A DNA stretch of 64,000 bases, taken from the NCBI GenBank assembly GCA_041390125.1, contig JAWKQN010000008.1, forward strand, positions 124,001-188,000, written 5' to 3'. The notes beneath the pieces are model-generated. The model did no database searches. It saw only the letters and a list, made by a program, of their open reading frames with translations, and was not told the DNA's origin. Each line of letters begins with the position of its first letter. Positions within the stretch are counted from its first letter, which is position 1. The position numbers were made by a program, and so were the translations under genes. This DNA is from Gemmatimonadota bacterium. Lineage in GTDB: Bacteria; Gemmatimonadota; Gemmatimonadetes; Longimicrobiales; Gaopeijiaceae. Positions 33,798 through 42,809 of the stretch are shown here, in pieces.

Positions 33798-36081
33798 CCG
33801 TCTGCGGCTCGCTCTCGACCCCCACGTCGGCCGCCTCCGGACGGGCCCTCATCCCGGGCACCAGACCGAGCTCGGCCGGGCGCGCGAACAGGTAGCCCTG
33901 CCCGGAGCCGCACCGCATCGCGCGCAGCATGCGCGCCTGCTCGTCCGTCTCGATGCCCTCGGCCACGACGCCCAGCCCCAGGCTGTCGGCCATGCGCACG
34001 ATCGTGCGCACCAGCTCCTCGCCCTCGCGCTGGGACGTCATGCTGGAGATGAAGGAGCGATCGATCTTGAGCGTGTCGATCGGGAGCTTCTGCAGGTAGG
34101 CCAGGGACGACTGTCCGGTCCCGAAGTCGTCCATCAGGACGCGCACGCCCAAGAGCTTCAGTTGTCCCAGCGCGGCCGCGGCCCGGCGCGGGCTCTCGAT
34201 GATCGCGCTCTCGGTGATCTCGATGCGGAGGCGGTGTGACGGGAAGCCCGTCTCCGACAGGATCTGCTCCACCACGCCGGCGGGGTTCTCCTGCGCGAGG
34301 TGCTTGCCCGAGAGATTGACGCTCAGATAGGGGATGTCGTCCGGCTGCATGTGCGCGAACCAATCGACCATCTGGCGGCAGGCCTGACGCAGCACCACGG
34401 CCCCGAGCTGGATCACCAGTCCGGTGTCCTCCATGACGGGAATGAACTCGCCGGGCATGAGCAATCCGCGCTGCGGATGTTGCCAGCGCACCAGGGCCTC
34501 GAGCCCCTCCACCGCGGCCGTCTCCAGGGAGACGATCGTCTGGTAGTGCACCACGAACTCCTCGCGCGCCAGCGCGGCCCGCAGTTCCGTCTCCAGACGC
34601 AGGCGCTCGGTGAGGTGCTCGCGCATGGTGGCGTCGAAGATCGCGTACTCCGGCAACTGGTCCTTGGCCCGGTACATGGCGGTGTCCGCGTCGCGCAGAA
34701 CGTCCTCCGGACCCGTGTACGCGTGGGTGTCCATCACGACGCCGATGGACGGACGCACGTAGAGCTCGCGTCCCGCGAGTTGGAACGGCTGCCCCAGCTT
34801 GGCCACGATGCGGTCGAGGGTGATCTGCACACCCTGCGGGACGTGCACCTTCTCGAGCAGCACCACGAACTCGTCGCCCCCCAGGCGCGCGACGGTGTCG
34901 CTGCCGCGCACGCAGCTCTGCAGGCGCTTGGCCACCTCGCAGAGCAGGTCGTCTCCCGTCTTATGGCCGAGCGAGTCGTTGACGATCTTGAAGTCGTCCA
35001 GGTCCAGGAAGAGCACGGCGAACGTCTCTTCGTCCTGCGGCCCGCGGGGGCGGCTCGTGAGACGCGCCAGCCGATCCAGCAGCAGGCGACGGTTGGGAAG
35101 CCCCGTCAGCGCGTCGAAGACCCCCCGTCGACTCATGTCGGTGAGCGATCCCGCCAGCCGCTCGACGCGGCCGTCCGCGTCGCGCGTGCACGCGCCTCGC
35201 ACCAGCACCCAGCGATAGCTCCCGTCCGCATAGCGGATCCGGAACTCGTCCTCGAACTGCTGTGAGGTGGATTTGAGGAAGGAATGGAACTGGCTGCGCA
35301 CGCGCTCGATGTCCTCGCGGTGGATCCGCTCCGCGAGGCCGCGGATGCTCGACCCGAAGTCGTCCCCGTCCGCCAGCAGCGCCCGGATGCGGTCCGACCA
35401 GAACACCTCGCCCGATGCCAGGTCCCAGTCGTAGAGCCCATCGTTGGAGCCGGCCATCGCCAGCCGGAAGCGCTGCTCGCTCTGGGCGAGCGCGCGGGTC
35501 TGGGTCTCCGACTCCTCCTTGAGCGTGAAGAGCGTGCCGTAGAGGCGTCGGCGGATCACCGTGGAGAGGAAGGACGCGACCGCCGCACCCGTGATCAGGA
35601 AGCCGTACTCCCCGAGCGGGAAGTCCGCGATGGTGAGCGCGGTGAGGATCCACACCCCGACGATCACCGCCAGCATGCCGGTCAGCCAGGTGAGCGACAG
35701 CACGAACAGGCCGACCGCCACCGCGAGGATCGCGAAGTTGGCGGAGGTGTCGGGATCGCCGGTCAGCCCGAGATGCGCGCTGCAGTTGAGCGTGACCAGC
35801 AGCACGATGCCGGTGGCCAGGGCGTTCCCCGACAGCGGGAGGCGCGCGACCCGGCGCCAGCCCAGCCGGAGGCCCAGGAAGGCCAGGGCGGTTCCGCCCG
35901 CCAGCGCCGCCATGGTGGGCCCCACCGAGGGCGGAAGCAGGAACACATGCCCGACGGCGAAGACCACGAACAGGGCGAACAGACCCAGCGACACGGCGGG
36001 GATGGCGCCCCGCAGCATCGCGTCCTGTGCCTTCGTGGTGTCGTACGCTTCGTGTCGGCTCGCGCCAGGGCTTCGCCCCAC
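33790..36081 (-). CDS. Membrane PAS-GGDEF-EAL c-di-GMP enzyme
   Basis: 763 residues. Six or so transmembrane segments (about 24-178), PAS (203-318), GGDEF (320-485) and EAL (493-745). GGDEF is intact at 401-405 with an inhibitory RxxD site (RGSD, 392-395), and EAL is intact at 528-530 with DDFGTGQSSL. Both diguanylate cyclase and phosphodiesterase activity are therefore possible. GTG at 36081 has AGGAG rather close; ATG at residue 22 is an alternative start. The membrane part has no named sensor family. It is separated from the upstream small gene by a terminator. Confidence 0.95.
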   Translation of the reverse strand: MGRSPGASRHEAYDTTKAQDAMLRGAIPAVSLGLFALFVVFAVGHVFLLPPSVGPTMAALAGGTALAFLGLRLGWRRVARLPLSGNALATGIVLLVTLNCSAHLGLTGDPDTSANFAILAVAVGLFVLSLTWLTGMLAVIVGVWILTALTIADFPLGEYGFLITGAAVASFLSTVIRRRLYGTLFTLKEESETQTRALAQSEQRFRLAMAGSNDGLYDWDLASGEVFWSDRIRALLADGDDFGSSIRGLAERIHREDIERVRSQFHSFLKSTSQQFEDEFRIRYADGSYRWVLVRGACTRDADGRVERLAGSLTDMSRRGVFDALTGLPNRRLLLDRLARLTSRPRGPQDEETFAVLFLDLDDFKIVNDSLGHKTGDDLLCEVAKRLQSCVRGSDTVARLGGDEFVVLLEKVHVPQGVQITLDRIVAKLGQPFQLAGRELYVRPSIGVVMDTHAYTGPEDVLRDADTAMYRAKDQLPEYAIFDATMREHLTERLRLETELRAALAREEFVVHYQTIVSLETAAVEGLEALVRWQHPQRGLLMPGEFIPVMEDTGLVIQLGAVVLRQACRQMVDWFAHMQPDDIPYLSVNLSGKHLAQENPAGVVEQILSETGFPSHRLRIEITESAIIESPRRAAAALGQLKLLGVRVLMDDFGTGQSSLAYLQKLPIDTLKIDRSFISSMTSQREGEELVRTIVRMADSLGLGVVAEGIETDEQARMLRAMRCGSGQGYLFARPAELGLVPGMRARPEAADVGVESEPQTVS

Positions 36082-36159
36082 GGTCTCCTGCCGGTCCGGG
36101 CTTCCAAGGGATTCCCGGACTGCTGAGCAAGAGGTGTGCTAGGGAAGCAACAGGGAAAA

Positions 36160-36187
36160 GGCCCGCTATTCCGCCACTTCCCGGGCC
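36160..36187 (-). terminator. Intrinsic terminator after the small membrane protein gene
   Basis: On the minus strand GGCCCG (36187-36182) pairs with CGGGCC (36165-36160) and is followed at once by TTTTCCC. The stem overlaps the stop codon of 36166-36441. Confidence 0.6.
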
Positions 36188-36441
36188 GCGGCCTGCACGC
36201 CGGTGCCGACCCCGAGGCCCATCGCGCCACCCACGATCAACCCCATGCCCGCGCCCACGAACGGAAGGGCCGCCACGAGGGGGGCCGCCACGACCGCCGT
36301 GGCCACGCCGGTGAAGAGCCCCACGCCCGGTGTCTCCACCACCTTGGTGAAGCGCAGGCGGCGGCGGACGAAGTCCTTCGACTTGAGATGCCCGGTCAGG
36401 CCGGCGACGCCGGCCACGCCGAGACCGATGAGCTCCAGCAT
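36166..36441 (-). CDS. Small glycine-rich membrane protein
   Basis: 91 residues. A hydrophobic start (LIGLGVAGVAGLTG), a basic middle (KSKDFVRRRLRFTKVV) and then two glycine/alanine-rich hydrophobic stretches (GLFTGVATAVVAAPLV and GMGLIVGGAMGLGVG) that could form a transmembrane hairpin of the glycine-zipper kind. No family recognised. GGAGGGACC precedes the ATG at 36441. Its own terminator suggests a monocistronic unit or the end of one. Confidence 0.75.
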   Translation of the reverse strand: MLELIGLGVAGVAGLTGHLKSKDFVRRRLRFTKVVETPGVGLFTGVATAVVAAPLVAALPFVGAGMGLIVGGAMGLGVGTGVQAAAREVAE

Positions 36442-36548
36442 GGTCCCTCCCTGTGCGGATCGTCGTCGATCGTCTGCTCTCCTGCCCGTCCTACGCCGCC
36501 GCGGGCATCCCGGTTTCCACGTCCGCCTCCCGGGCGCCCGCGCCGGGC

Positions 36549-38660
36549 TCACGCGCCGCCGCTGCCCTCCACCAGCGTCGCCGCGCGCACGCGATCGCCT
36601 TCGCGGATCCGATCGACCACGTCCATCCCCAACTCCACCTCGCCGATGATCGTATAGCTGTGATCGAGCCGTGTGTTGTCCACCAGGTTCACGAAGATCT
36701 GCCCGTCTCCGGTATCGTGGCCGCGGGTGGAGATGCCGACCGTCCCCCGCCAGTGGGAGACCCGCCCGACCTCGTCACGGGTGAAGTCGCCGTGCCCCGC
36801 GTACTCGTTGGCGCCGGGGCTGAGGCCCTGCACCACGAAGTTGGGTTCCACGCGGTGGAACCCGAGCCCGTTGAGCGTGCCTGCCCGGGCCAGCGCCACG
36901 AAGCGCGCGACGTTGGTGGGGGCCAGGTCGGGGAGCAGCCGGATGCCCACGCGACCCCCGGACTCCAGGTCCAGCAGCACCCGCGTCCGTTCGAGCCGCT
37001 CGATCTCGGCCTCGGTGGGGACGCGCCCGACCGGCGTCGGAGGCTCGGGCGCCGAGACGCTGTCCCCCTCCAGCCGGGAGAGCGCCGCGGCCACCGCGCC
37101 GGCCACGGCCGGATCGGGGTCCTGCAGGGCAGGCCGGAGTCGCTCCGCGTCCGCCGATCCGCCCAGCTCCGCGACGCGCGCGATCAGCGCCACCCGCGGG
37201 TCCCGCAGGGTCGCCTGCCGCCGAGCCCCGAGGCGGTCCAACGTCTCGAGCAGGGGTGGCACGACGTCCGCGCCGCGCGGGGTGCCCTCGAGCAGGCGGG
37301 CCGCGGTCAGCACGAGCTGGGGGTCGTCCGAGGAGAGCGCGGCCAGCAGCGCATCGTCCGCCCCGTGTTGCCGGATGCGGAACAGGCCCTCCAACGCCGC
37401 GGTCCGCACGTTGGGGTCCGGGTCCCCCGCCAGCCGCGTCAACGGCGGCTCCAGGCCGGCCCGATCGGCCGCCCGCGCCGCCCAGGCGCGGACGTACGGC
37501 ACGTCGTGCCGCTCGAAGGGGCCGATCACGCCGGCCAGGGCATCGGGCGCGCTGCCGGCGAGCGCCGCCAGGGCCCGGGCCGGGGCATGCCAGCTCGCGC
37601 TCCGGCCCAGCTCGCCGACGATGGCCAGCAGCGTCGTGCGCTGGCGGGCGGCTTCGGGGCAGGGTCGCGCCAGCAGGTCCAGCGCGGTCAGCACGACCAG
37701 GGGATCGCCGTCGCGCACGGCGAACAGCAGCGGCTCGCAGCCCCGGGACGGCTTGAGGGTGCGGTCCCAGACGCGCAGCGCCGCGATCCGGACCCGGGGC
37801 TCGGGGTCGCCCACCACGAGGGGCAGTCGCTCCCGCAGGGTCTCCGCCGAGGCGGCGGGAAGCCCCTCGACCGCCAGCCGCCGCACGTCCGCATCCGGAT
37901 CGGCGAGCGCGGCGACAAGGCCCGGGTCGCGGAGCCCGACGGGCAGGCGCGGCAGCAGCCCGGTGGCCAATCGTCGGACCCGGGCGGCCTCCAGCCCGGG
38001 GCGCCCGCGACCGTGGAGCGCCAGCTCCCGGAGAAGCTCCGCCAGCGCCGGCCCGGGGGCGCGCTCGCCCTGGCCCCGGATGAAGCGGTCCAGGCCGAGC
38101 GCCGCGTCCACCAGGGCGGCGTCGGAGCCACCGGTACGGAGCCGCTCGGTCAGCCCCACCAGGGTGGCCTCCACCGTGTCGGGGCCCGGCGCTCCCGCGT
38201 AGGGGAGACGCCCGAGGGCGCGCGCGACCGCGCCCAGCACGGCCGGATCCTCCTCGCCGTCCCCGATCCGGTCCACCAGCCAGGCGTGCACGCGCGGCAC
38301 GGCGTCGCCGCCGGCCATCACCGCCTGCGCGAGCGCGTGGGCCGCTTCGGCCCGCACGGCCTCCTCCGGATCGAAGAGGGCCGTGCGGATGGTGTCGGCC
38401 AGGTCGGGCCGCTCCAGCCGGCCGAGCCCCCGGACCGCCCGGAGGCGCCGGGCCGGATCCGGATCCCGCAGGGCCTCCCGGAGGGGCTCGATGCCCTCGG
38501 GGCCCAGGCCGCGTCGGTCCTCCGCCACGCGGGCGGGATCAGTCGCTTCGGCGGCCGCTTGGGCGGGCGCCGGCTCGGGCGCCTCGCCGCACGCCACCAG
38601 CCACGGAACGAGGGCGAGGATCACGCTCGCGCGACTTCGGTTGGAGCGCCGACGCCACAT
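36549..38660 (-). CDS. HEAT-repeat / cyclophilin fusion lipoprotein
   Basis: 703 residues, lipobox LVAC (Cys24). Residues ~45-540 are successive HEAT-like helical repeats (PLREALRDPDPARRLRAVRG pattern repeated a dozen or more times). Residues ~560-703 are a cyclophilin-type peptidyl-prolyl isomerase: LAPTNVARFVALA, FHRVEPNFVVQG with the active-site Arg, QIFVNLVDN and the closing SYTIIGEVELG. It would catalyse proline isomerisation outside the cytoplasm, with the HEAT solenoid as client-binding platform. Fusions in this order are uncommon to my knowledge. The start is chosen for the signal; GAGGAG lies before it. Confidence 0.92.
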   Translation of the reverse strand: MWRRRSNRSRASVILALVPWLVACGEAPEPAPAQAAAEATDPARVAEDRRGLGPEGIEPLREALRDPDPARRLRAVRGLGRLERPDLADTIRTALFDPEEAVRAEAAHALAQAVMAGGDAVPRVHAWLVDRIGDGEEDPAVLGAVARALGRLPYAGAPGPDTVEATLVGLTERLRTGGSDAALVDAALGLDRFIRGQGERAPGPALAELLRELALHGRGRPGLEAARVRRLATGLLPRLPVGLRDPGLVAALADPDADVRRLAVEGLPAASAETLRERLPLVVGDPEPRVRIAALRVWDRTLKPSRGCEPLLFAVRDGDPLVVLTALDLLARPCPEAARQRTTLLAIVGELGRSASWHAPARALAALAGSAPDALAGVIGPFERHDVPYVRAWAARAADRAGLEPPLTRLAGDPDPNVRTAALEGLFRIRQHGADDALLAALSSDDPQLVLTAARLLEGTPRGADVVPPLLETLDRLGARRQATLRDPRVALIARVAELGGSADAERLRPALQDPDPAVAGAVAAALSRLEGDSVSAPEPPTPVGRVPTEAEIERLERTRVLLDLESGGRVGIRLLPDLAPTNVARFVALARAGTLNGLGFHRVEPNFVVQGLSPGANEYAGHGDFTRDEVGRVSHWRGTVGISTRGHDTGDGQIFVNLVDNTRLDHSYTIIGEVELGMDVVDRIREGDRVRAATLVEGSGGA

Positions 38661-38743
38661 GGACTCCTCCCACTCCGGGGGCTCGGGAAGACGGGGGACG
38701 GATTGCCGTGCGCGAGGAGGGCCCGCAAGCCCGGTGCCGGGCG

Positions 38744-40141
38744 TCAGCTCACATTCGGCGTGCTGAGGCGCTCCACCAGCCGGTAGAGGAACTCGAGGCC
38801 CTCGTAGAACGAGCGCACGGGGATCGACTCGTTCATCCCGTGCGAGTTCGGGTTCTCGTAGAAGAGGCCGGACACCCCATAGACCGGCATCCCGGCGTTG
38901 CGCAGATAGAGGGCATCCGTCGCACCGGTGCTCATGATGGGCACCACCGGCACACCGGGCCACATCTCCTCGGTCACCTGCTCGATCGTGCCCAGGATCT
39001 CCGGCGTGAGCGGAGACGGTGGGCTGTTCCGTGCCCGGCCTTCCATGCGCACGGTGACCTCGGCGGTGCCGACCACCTCCTGGAGCCTGGCCAGCACGGC
39101 CTCCGGCTCCTCGTCCGGGAGGATGCGGCAGTTGACGTTCGCGGTGGCACGTTGGGGAAGCGCGTTGGGTGCATGTCCCCCGTCGAGGAGCGTGGCCACG
39201 CAGGTGGTGCGCAGGCGCGAGTTGTAGCCAGGCTCGCGCGCCAGGGCCCGCACCGCCTCGGCGTCTCCGGGATCGGCCAGCACGCGCCGGATCATGGCAC
39301 CCGTCTCCGCATCCACCAGCTCGGCGGTACGGCTGAAGTAGGCACGGGTGACTTCGTTCAGACGCACGGGATGCTCGTAGCCTCCGATCGCAATCAACGC
39401 GCGCGACAACTCGTAGATGGCGTTGTCGGGCCGCGGCAGCGACGAGTGCCCACCGGGGTTGGTGGCTTCCACCGTGAAGTTCTGGTACTTCTTCTCGCTG
39501 GCCTGCACGTTGTTCGAGATGCGCGTTTCACCCTGCAGCGTTCCGCCGCCCCCCTCGTTGAAGGCGAACTCCGCGTCGATGAGCTCGGGCCGGTTCTCGA
39601 GCAGCCACTCCACGCCGTTGTGCTCCCCGCCTTCCTCGTCCGCGGTGAGCGCCACGATGATGTCCCGCTCCGGCGTGAAGCCTTCGCGCTTCATGCGGAT
39701 GAGGTTGGTGACGTAGATGGCGGCCTCGTCCTTGTTGTCCGCCACTCCCCGACCGTAGAAGGTCCCGTCCCGCTCGATGAACTCGAACGGCGGCAGCGTC
39801 CAGTCCTCGGGGTTCGCCTCCACCACGTCGATGTGCGCGAGCAGGAGGAGGGGCCGGGCGCCGGTGCTCCGTCCCCGCAGGCGGGCGACCAGATTGCCCT
39901 CGCGCGGCGCCACCTCCGTGACGACGACATCCTCCTCCGCGAAGCCCGCAGCGCGGAGACGCTGCGCCATCGCTTCGGAGGCCTCCAGCGTGCCGCCGAC
40001 GGAGTGGCTGGTGTTGATCTCCACCAGCTCCTGGAAGATGTCCCGCGCCAGGCGCTCCCACTCGGACGAGGGTTGTTGCGCGGAGAGCGGCAGCGCGGCG
40101 ACGGCCAGCGTCACCCACACGAGCAGGGTTCGGACTACCAT
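38744..40141 (-). CDS. M20-family metallopeptidase, secreted (copy 2)
   Basis: 465 residues with a Sec signal ending PLSAQ (about residue 21). M20 ligands: LLAHIDVVEA (His, Asp), VADNKDEAA (Asp), DEEGGEHNG (Glu pair), and the late His in SHGMNESIP. The dimerisation domain has NPGGHSSLPRPDNA. Close in type to the ArgE/DapE/CPG2 group acting on dipeptides or acylated amino acids. It differs from copy 1 in length and in the lid region. It lies between the universal stress and HEAT-cyclophilin genes on the same strand, with no obvious functional link. Confidence 0.95.
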   Translation of the reverse strand: MVVRTLLVWVTLAVAALPLSAQQPSSEWERLARDIFQELVEINTSHSVGGTLEASEAMAQRLRAAGFAEEDVVVTEVAPREGNLVARLRGRSTGARPLLLLAHIDVVEANPEDWTLPPFEFIERDGTFYGRGVADNKDEAAIYVTNLIRMKREGFTPERDIIVALTADEEGGEHNGVEWLLENRPELIDAEFAFNEGGGGTLQGETRISNNVQASEKKYQNFTVEATNPGGHSSLPRPDNAIYELSRALIAIGGYEHPVRLNEVTRAYFSRTAELVDAETGAMIRRVLADPGDAEAVRALAREPGYNSRLRTTCVATLLDGGHAPNALPQRATANVNCRILPDEEPEAVLARLQEVVGTAEVTVRMEGRARNSPPSPLTPEILGTIEQVTEEMWPGVPVVPIMSTGATDALYLRNAGMPVYGVSGLFYENPNSHGMNESIPVRSFYEGLEFLYRLVERLSTPNVS

Positions 40142-40187
40142 GGGGCGCCCACACGGTCGAGCGGAACGGGTCCTGGAGCGGATCCCG

Positions 40188-40604
40188 CTATGGTAGCGCG
40201 GTGCCCTCGGTCGGGCCACAGGACAGCAGGAGGAGAGCCGGCCCGTCCGTGGGGACCGCATCGGCCGCGTTCCGCCCCTCCACCAGACGCGGCATCAACA
40301 CCAGGTCCGGACCGAGCAGGTTGATGGCGGCCGGGAGGTGCTCCAGCACGGAGCCCGTGTGGACCAGCGGGCGGGCCCCCATCCGATCGAGACCCGCCCG
40401 CTCGAGCGCGAGCTCCAGGCCGCGCTCGGCCTCCAGGAGCGGGTCGGGCCCGCCCCCGGAGCCCGCGACACCGCGCAGCACCCACACCTTCGCGCCGAAC
40501 GCGGAGGCCAGCCGCTCCGTCCACGCGAACGCCTCCATGCAGGTCGCGGGATCATCCACGACCACCAGGATGCGCTGCACCCGCACGTCCGGAACGGGCG
40601 ACAC
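40188..40604 (-). CDS. Universal-stress-like protein, single domain
   Basis: 138 residues, cytoplasmic. The Rossmann-like alpha/beta pattern of a USP domain is seen (QRILVVVDDP, KVWVLRGVAG, GPDLVLMPR), but the ATP motif G-2x-G-9x-GS is missing, so it likely does not bind ATP. GTG start, nine bases after the stop of the tandem USP gene, so co-transcribed and perhaps co-acting. The ending is short compared with a full USP domain. Confidence 0.82.
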   Translation of the reverse strand: MSPVPDVRVQRILVVVDDPATCMEAFAWTERLASAFGAKVWVLRGVAGSGGGPDPLLEAERGLELALERAGLDRMGARPLVHTGSVLEHLPAAINLLGPDLVLMPRLVEGRNAADAVPTDGPALLLLSCGPTEGTALP

Positions 40605-40613
40605 CGCCGGGGC

Positions 40614-41513
40614 CTACGGGTCCTTGCTGCGTGCGGGGACCACGAGCACGGGGACGTCCGACCCCCGCACCACCTTGTCGGCGACGCTTCCGAGGAGCAG
40701 GCGCTCCAGGCCACCGCGCCCGTGGGAGGCCATGGCGATGAAGTCGGCCTGGGTTTCCCGCGCATGATCGAGGATCCCGTGCGCGACGAACTCCGCCAGC
40801 ACCACGGCGGTTTCGGTCTTCAGACCGCGCGCGGCCAGGTCGGCGGCCACCCGCTCCAGGTACGCCTCGGCGCGGGAGCGCTCCTCCTCCACGAGCTGCC
40901 GGTTCTCCACGATCGTGTGGGGCAGGTAGGGCGACGCCACCGAGTGCGGGAAGCCCACGGCGCGGACCAGGAGCAGGGTTGCGCCGGCGGCCAGACCGAA
41001 CCGTTCCAACGCCGGGATCGTGCGTTCGGCCAGCTCCGAGCCGTCGAGTGGGACCACGATGCGCGCCGGCATCGGCGCGGCGGCGAGATCCGACTGCTCG
41101 GTCTCGTGCGGCCGGACGAGCAGCACCGGCAGGGAGGCGTGGCGCAGCACGCCGTCCGCGACGCTGCCCAGCCACACCCGGCTGAAGGGGCCTCGGCCGT
41201 GGGTGGCCAGCACCACGAGGTCGGAGCCTTCCGCCTCCACGTGATCCAGGATCTTGCGGGCGGCGGAGCCCGAGAGGACCACCTCGTCGGCCTCCACGTC
41301 CGCGGCGGCCAGGCGGGTCCGTAGCGCCTCGTAGTACTCCTCCAGCATCCGCCCGGCGACCTCCTCGTAGCCGGGGAAGCCGACCGCCGATGGCGCCTCG
41401 ACCACGGAGACGAGGTCCAACCGACCCTCGGCACCGGCGAAGGCACGAGCGTAGGGGATGGCGAACTCGGCGAAGCGCGAGCCGTCCAGGGGCACCGTCA
41501 CGCGTCTGGGCAT
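40614..41513 (-). CDS. Tandem universal stress protein, two ATP-binding domains
   Basis: 299 residues, cytoplasmic. Two USP domains (about 3-140 and 150-295). Each keeps the ATP motif G-2x-G-9x-GS: THGRGPFSRVWLGS and SHGRGGLERLLLGS. Such tandem UspA proteins support survival under starvation, hypoxia or redox stress. A near-perfect Shine-Dalgarno AAAGGAGG precedes the ATG. It diverges from a histidine kinase operon across 213 bases with a palindrome, which hints that this regulator controls it, as DosR-type regulators control Usp genes in Mycobacterium (analogy only). Confidence 0.95.
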   Translation of the reverse strand: MPRRVTVPLDGSRFAEFAIPYARAFAGAEGRLDLVSVVEAPSAVGFPGYEEVAGRMLEEYYEALRTRLAAADVEADEVVLSGSAARKILDHVEAEGSDLVVLATHGRGPFSRVWLGSVADGVLRHASLPVLLVRPHETEQSDLAAAPMPARIVVPLDGSELAERTIPALERFGLAAGATLLLVRAVGFPHSVASPYLPHTIVENRQLVEEERSRAEAYLERVAADLAARGLKTETAVVLAEFVAHGILDHARETQADFIAMASHGRGGLERLLLGSVADKVVRGSDVPVLVVPARSKDP

Positions 41514-41640
41514 CTTGCCTCCTTTCCGGGGTGGGCGCTCGGGTCCAGGGGTTTCGACCACGCACACCCCGGGGGATCTGCGTGAAGATCTAGCGAGCCC
41601 GAGCGGCCGGGTCTGTACTTCCCGCCCACATCCTCCTGTC

Positions 41641-41677
41641 GGGCAGTTGGCGCTGCCCGTGTGGGGGAAACCCCCAC
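41641..41677. promoter_or_regulatory. Palindrome pair in the USP / kinase divergent promoter region
   Basis: GTGGGGG-AAA-CCCCCAC at 41661-41677 is a perfect inverted repeat with 7-base arms, centred 58 bases before the kinase ATG. Directly ahead, GGGCAG and CTGCCC (41641-41658) form another. The first has the size and symmetry of a binding site for a dimeric regulator; the LuxR-type protein of this operon is the natural candidate. Confidence 0.5.
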
Positions 41678-41726
41678 GTCACGATAGCGGCATTGCTTCG
41701 CTGGCGCCGTGGGTTTCTCTTCCGTC

Positions 41727-42809
41727 ATGGCAGACCTTCCGGACGCCGCCCCCGCGGCGCGCGCACAGCGCATGCCCGGTTGGTACGAACGGGTTTTCAC
41801 CGACTCCCCCGACGGCATCGTGATCGTGGGAGCCGAGGGCCGCATCAGTGCCCTGAACGCCCGCGCGGCCCAGCAGTTCGGCTACGGATGGGACGAGCTG
41901 GTCGGGCAGTCCGTGGAGGTCCTCGTGCCCGAGGATTTCCGCAGGCTGCACGAGCGTCAGCGGTCCGACTACGAACGGACCCCGGGATGGCGTCCCATGG
42001 GTCTGGGGCTCGACGTCCGCGGACGACGCAGGGACGGCACCATCTTCCCCATCGAGATCGCGTTGGCCCCCGTCCACACGGACGGCCAGCGCTACGTGAT
42101 CGCGATGATCCGCGATCTGACCGAATGGACACGGACGCGCCGCGAGCGGGCCGCCATCGTGCGGGCCATGGAGCGGGAGCGCCAACGCATCGCCTACGAG
42201 CTGCACGACGACTCCCTGCAACGGCTGGCAGCCTCGTTGATCCACCTCCACCTCGCGGCCCGCAACGTCCCCACGGAACAGGCGCGGGAGATCCTCGCCA
42301 TCCGCGACGCGCTGGCCGAGGTCGCTGACGGGATCCGTCGGGTCGCGAGCGGGTTGCGACCGCCGGAGATCGAACAGGTGGGCGTGGCCGCCGCCCTCAG
42401 CGCCTGGACGCGCATGCACGAGGAGCAGGAGGCGCCCGCCTTCGCGCTGGAGGCGCAGCCGATCGACGCGCTACTGGACGAGGAGGAGCGCCTGGTCCTG
42501 TACCGCGTCCTCCAGGAGGCCATCACCAATGCGGTCCGGCACAGCCGGGCCCGGACGGTGCGCATCACGCTGCACGCCGAGGAGCACTCGGTGGTCGGAG
42601 CGGTCATCGACGACGGCACCGGCTTCGACGTGGAAGCGGTGACGGCGGAGACCGGGGGTCTCGGCCTCGCCGGGATGAGCGAGCGGGCGGCCGTCGTGGG
42701 CGCCGCGCTGGAGATCGTGTCCGCGCCGGGTGCGGGCACGCGAGTGGAGGTCACGTTGCGCAGGCGAACCCCAGCGGTCGCCCCGGGCGTGCCGGAGGAG
42801 GACGTATGA
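41727..42809 (+). CDS. PAS-containing sensor histidine kinase (NarL/HisKA_3 type)
   Basis: 360 residues, no transmembrane segment, so a cytosolic sensor. PAS domain (about 20-130: DSPDGIVIVGAEGRISALN, EVLVPEDFRRLHERQRSDY). HisKA_3 dimer domain with phospho-acceptor His160 in YELHDDSLQRL. HATPase_c with QEAITNAVRHSRA (N box), DDGTGFD (G1) and GLGLAGMSERA (G2). No cysteine, heme or FAD ligand stands out in the PAS. It overlaps the next gene by ATGA, so sensor and regulator are coupled. ATG at 41727 is preferred over a GTG 18 bases upstream. Confidence 0.95.
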   Translation: MADLPDAAPAARAQRMPGWYERVFTDSPDGIVIVGAEGRISALNARAAQQFGYGWDELVGQSVEVLVPEDFRRLHERQRSDYERTPGWRPMGLGLDVRGRRRDGTIFPIEIALAPVHTDGQRYVIAMIRDLTEWTRTRRERAAIVRAMERERQRIAYELHDDSLQRLAASLIHLHLAARNVPTEQAREILAIRDALAEVADGIRRVASGLRPPEIEQVGVAAALSAWTRMHEEQEAPAFALEAQPIDALLDEEERLVLYRVLQEAITNAVRHSRARTVRITLHAEEHSVVGAVIDDGTGFDVEAVTAETGGLGLAGMSERAAVVGAALEIVSAPGAGTRVEVTLRRRTPAVAPGVPEEDV

